Part shown: positions 4,787-5,621 of the stretch, one piece after another
How the letters are laid out: every line of letters starts with the position of its first letter
Numbering within the stretch: position 1 is the first letter of the stretch
NCBI GenBank assembly: GCA_013695885.1
Contig: JACCZP010000022.1
Span: 1-5,621 of the forward strand
DNA from: Thermoleophilaceae bacterium
Lineage (GTDB): Bacteria; Actinomycetota; Thermoleophilia; Solirubrobacterales; Thermoleophilaceae
DNA: 5,621 nt
Direction: 5' to 3'
The notes under the pieces: generated by a model
The model's input: only the letters and a program-made list of their open reading frames with translations
Database searches by the model: none
What the model was told of the DNA's origin: nothing
Position numbers and translations under genes: made by a program

Positions 4787-5533
4787 ATGATCGACGTCCG
4801 CGCCCGCGTCGCGGTGCTCGCCTCCGGGGCGGTGGTTCTCGTGGCCGTCCTCACCATGCTCCTCGGGTCAGCGCTGCGTTGGGTGCCGTGGCCAACGGCG
4901 CCGCTGCCCACCGCCGTCGAGCGGCTGCTTACGATCGACCCGCTGCTCGACCCGGGGCGCTTCGCCACGACGTCCGCGGCCGAGGCTCCCAACCCGCTCG
5001 GCGAGCTTCGCCGAGCTCTGCGGACGGGCGGGTTCGACGACGGCGCGCGCGGTGGCATCCCGCGGCTGTTCGTCGCGACACGATCGGCCGGCGCCGTCGG
5101 GTCGGACCGTGCGGATCGCTCGAGGAGGAGACGCGGCGTCCGGGGTCGGGACCGGGACGGCGGCGCCTCGGCGCGCCCCGGCACTCCCATCTCGGTCGAG
5201 GAGGCGGCGGAGGACGATCCGGACGACAGCGGGAACCGGCGGGGCGACGGAGGCGATGAGGACGCCCGCGACGACGACGACGGCGGTTCCTCGGGCAACG
5301 GAGGGGGCAGCGCCGTCAGCGACGGCGATGACGCGGGCGGCAACGGCAACGGCAAGGCGGACGCGGGCAACGGGAACGGCAGGGGTGACGGAAGCGCCGG
5401 CAACGGGAACGGGAACGGCAAGAACGGAACCAACGGCAACGGCAAGGGCGGCGGAAACGCCGACGAGAACGGGGGCGCCTCCCGCCCCCCTCAGGCCCGA
5501 TCCAGAGGCGGCGGCCAGGACGACGACGACTGA
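4787..5533 (+). CDS. Hypothetical single-pass membrane-anchored protein with Asp/Gly/Asn-rich repeat tail
   Basis: I do not recognise this 248-residue protein's family. It has a short basic N-terminus (MIDVRAR) and one strong hydrophobic segment at about residues 8-30, so it is probably anchored with its C-terminus outside the cell. There is no lipobox and no clear cleavage site. Residues 31-100 are moderately complex (WVPWP, AVERLLTIDPLLDPGRF, NPLGELRRALR, IPRLFVATR) and may form a small domain. Residues 105-125 are Arg-rich. From about 130 the sequence is low-complexity, first Asp/Glu/Gly-rich and then (185-220) built of GNGNGK-like units, ending QDDDD. Such an acidic, Gly/Asn-rich tail could bind calcium or act as a flexible wall-spanning stalk; both are guesses. 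The third-position G/C pattern supports this frame over the long antisense frame opposite. It starts 47 nt after the nuclease, which also has a Gly/Asp-rich tail, but appears to have its own promoter. Confidence 0.75.
   Translation: MIDVRARVAVLASGAVVLVAVLTMLLGSALRWVPWPTAPLPTAVERLLTIDPLLDPGRFATTSAAEAPNPLGELRRALRTGGFDDGARGGIPRLFVATRSAGAVGSDRADRSRRRRGVRGRDRDGGASARPGTPISVEEAAEDDPDDSGNRRGDGGDEDARDDDDGGSSGNGGGSAVSDGDDAGGNGNGKADAGNGNGRGDGSAGNGNGNGKNGTNGNGKGGGNADENGGASRPPQARSRGGGQDDDD
5339..5446 (+). repeat. Degenerate GGCAAC/GGGAAC hexamer repeat encoding Gly-Asn units
   Basis: Within the preceding gene, hexamers GGCAAC and GGGAAC recur in clusters and encode (GN)2-3GK/R blocks separated by short spacers such as ADA, GDGSA and NGT. 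The blocks keep frame and mix synonymous codons, which suggests selection on the protein with some slippage or duplication in its history. Confidence 0.7.
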
Positions 5534-5566
5534 GCGCCGGCCCTCTCGCGAGGACTCGCGCACCGC

Positions 5567-5572
5567 TACGGT
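5567..5572 (+). promoter_or_regulatory. -10 box (TACGGT) upstream of the right-edge gene
   Basis: TACGGT matches TAnnnT and is followed by 7 nt (CTCTCTC) and then a GTG at 5580 that opens a frame to the window end. No Shine-Dalgarno is present, so this fits the leaderless pattern of the neighbouring genes. Confidence 0.45.
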
Positions 5573-5579
5573 CTCTCTC

Positions 5580-5621
5580 GTGGCCAGCGCCCCCAGTCGA
5601 GCGCACACGCAGCATCCCTCG
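5580..5621 (+). CDS. Possible start of a further gene, cut by window edge
   Basis: A frame from GTG 5580 stays open for 14 codons to the end of the window (VASAPSRAHTQHPS). The stretch is far too short to identify. The call rests on the TACGGT box 7 nt upstream, and on the position 46 nt after the stop of the preceding gene on the same strand. The residues give no hint of function. Confidence 0.35.
   Translation, partial: MASAPSRAHTQHPS

Noticed and set aside
5378..5392. RGD tripeptide (GRGDGS) in the repeat tail as an adhesion motif
   Set aside because: Arg, Gly and Asp are so abundant in this tail that the tripeptide is expected by chance; a second one occurs at RRGDGG.
4552..5445. Long minus-strand open frame opposite the low-complexity gene (Pro/Leu/Phe-rich N-terminus)
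   Set aside because: It is the antisense of the Gly-Asn repeats and of the nuclease tail. Its odd composition follows from that, and the plus frame has its own promoter box and a membrane segment.
1..5621. tRNA, rRNA, CRISPR array, insertion sequence or toxin-antitoxin system
   Set aside because: No tRNA T-loop-like sequence in the gaps, no spaced direct repeats, no transposase-like frame or terminal inverted repeats, and no recognisable toxin or antitoxin pair were seen.

Overview
This is a high-GC window (strong G/C bias at third codon positions) with short intergenic gaps and GTG starts. The gene content and promoter style suggest a high-GC Gram-positive bacterium, probably an actinobacterium. 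I lean towards a Thermoleophilia-like lineage, but that placement is an impression from gene style and not something the sequence proves.

Layout, left to right. The left edge (minus strand) holds the first 63 codons of endonuclease IV (nfo), cut by the window. A few bases away and divergent is gltX (plus), a glutamyl-tRNA synthetase that looks shortened internally. A plus-strand gene for a HDOD/HD-domain protein fused to a LuxR-type DNA-binding domain follows. A 282-bp convergent gap then contains a weak candidate small minus-strand gene. Next comes a divergent pair: a VanZ-family membrane protein (minus) and a Rrf2-family repressor lacking cysteines (plus). Their start codons are 18 bp apart around a shared 7-bp core. 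Plus-strand genes follow for a lipoprotein-type thermonuclease with a Cys/DxDxDG tail and for a single-pass membrane-anchored protein with an Asp/Gly/Asn-rich, NGNGK-repeat tail. The first 14 codons of another gene run off the right edge.

The most striking signal is regulatory. Five starts (gltX, vanZ-like, rrf2-like, the gene at 4787 and the partial gene at 5580) lie 6-7 bases after a TAnnnT box, the geometry expected for leaderless transcripts that begin at the start codon. The two genes with a good Shine-Dalgarno sequence at normal spacing (the HDOD-LuxR gene and the nuclease) lack such a box at that position. The vanZ/rrf2 pair appears to use two -10 boxes overlapping on opposite strands, which would make it a compact bidirectional promoter.

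Functionally the genes are mixed housekeeping (DNA repair, translation), regulation (HDOD-LuxR, Rrf2) and cell-surface functions (VanZ-like, secreted nuclease, anchored low-complexity protein). No mobile element, CRISPR array, tRNA or rRNA was seen. I find no clear new multi-gene system. The unusual points are the promoter architecture, the HD-LuxR fusion and the two adjacent exported proteins with low-complexity tails.
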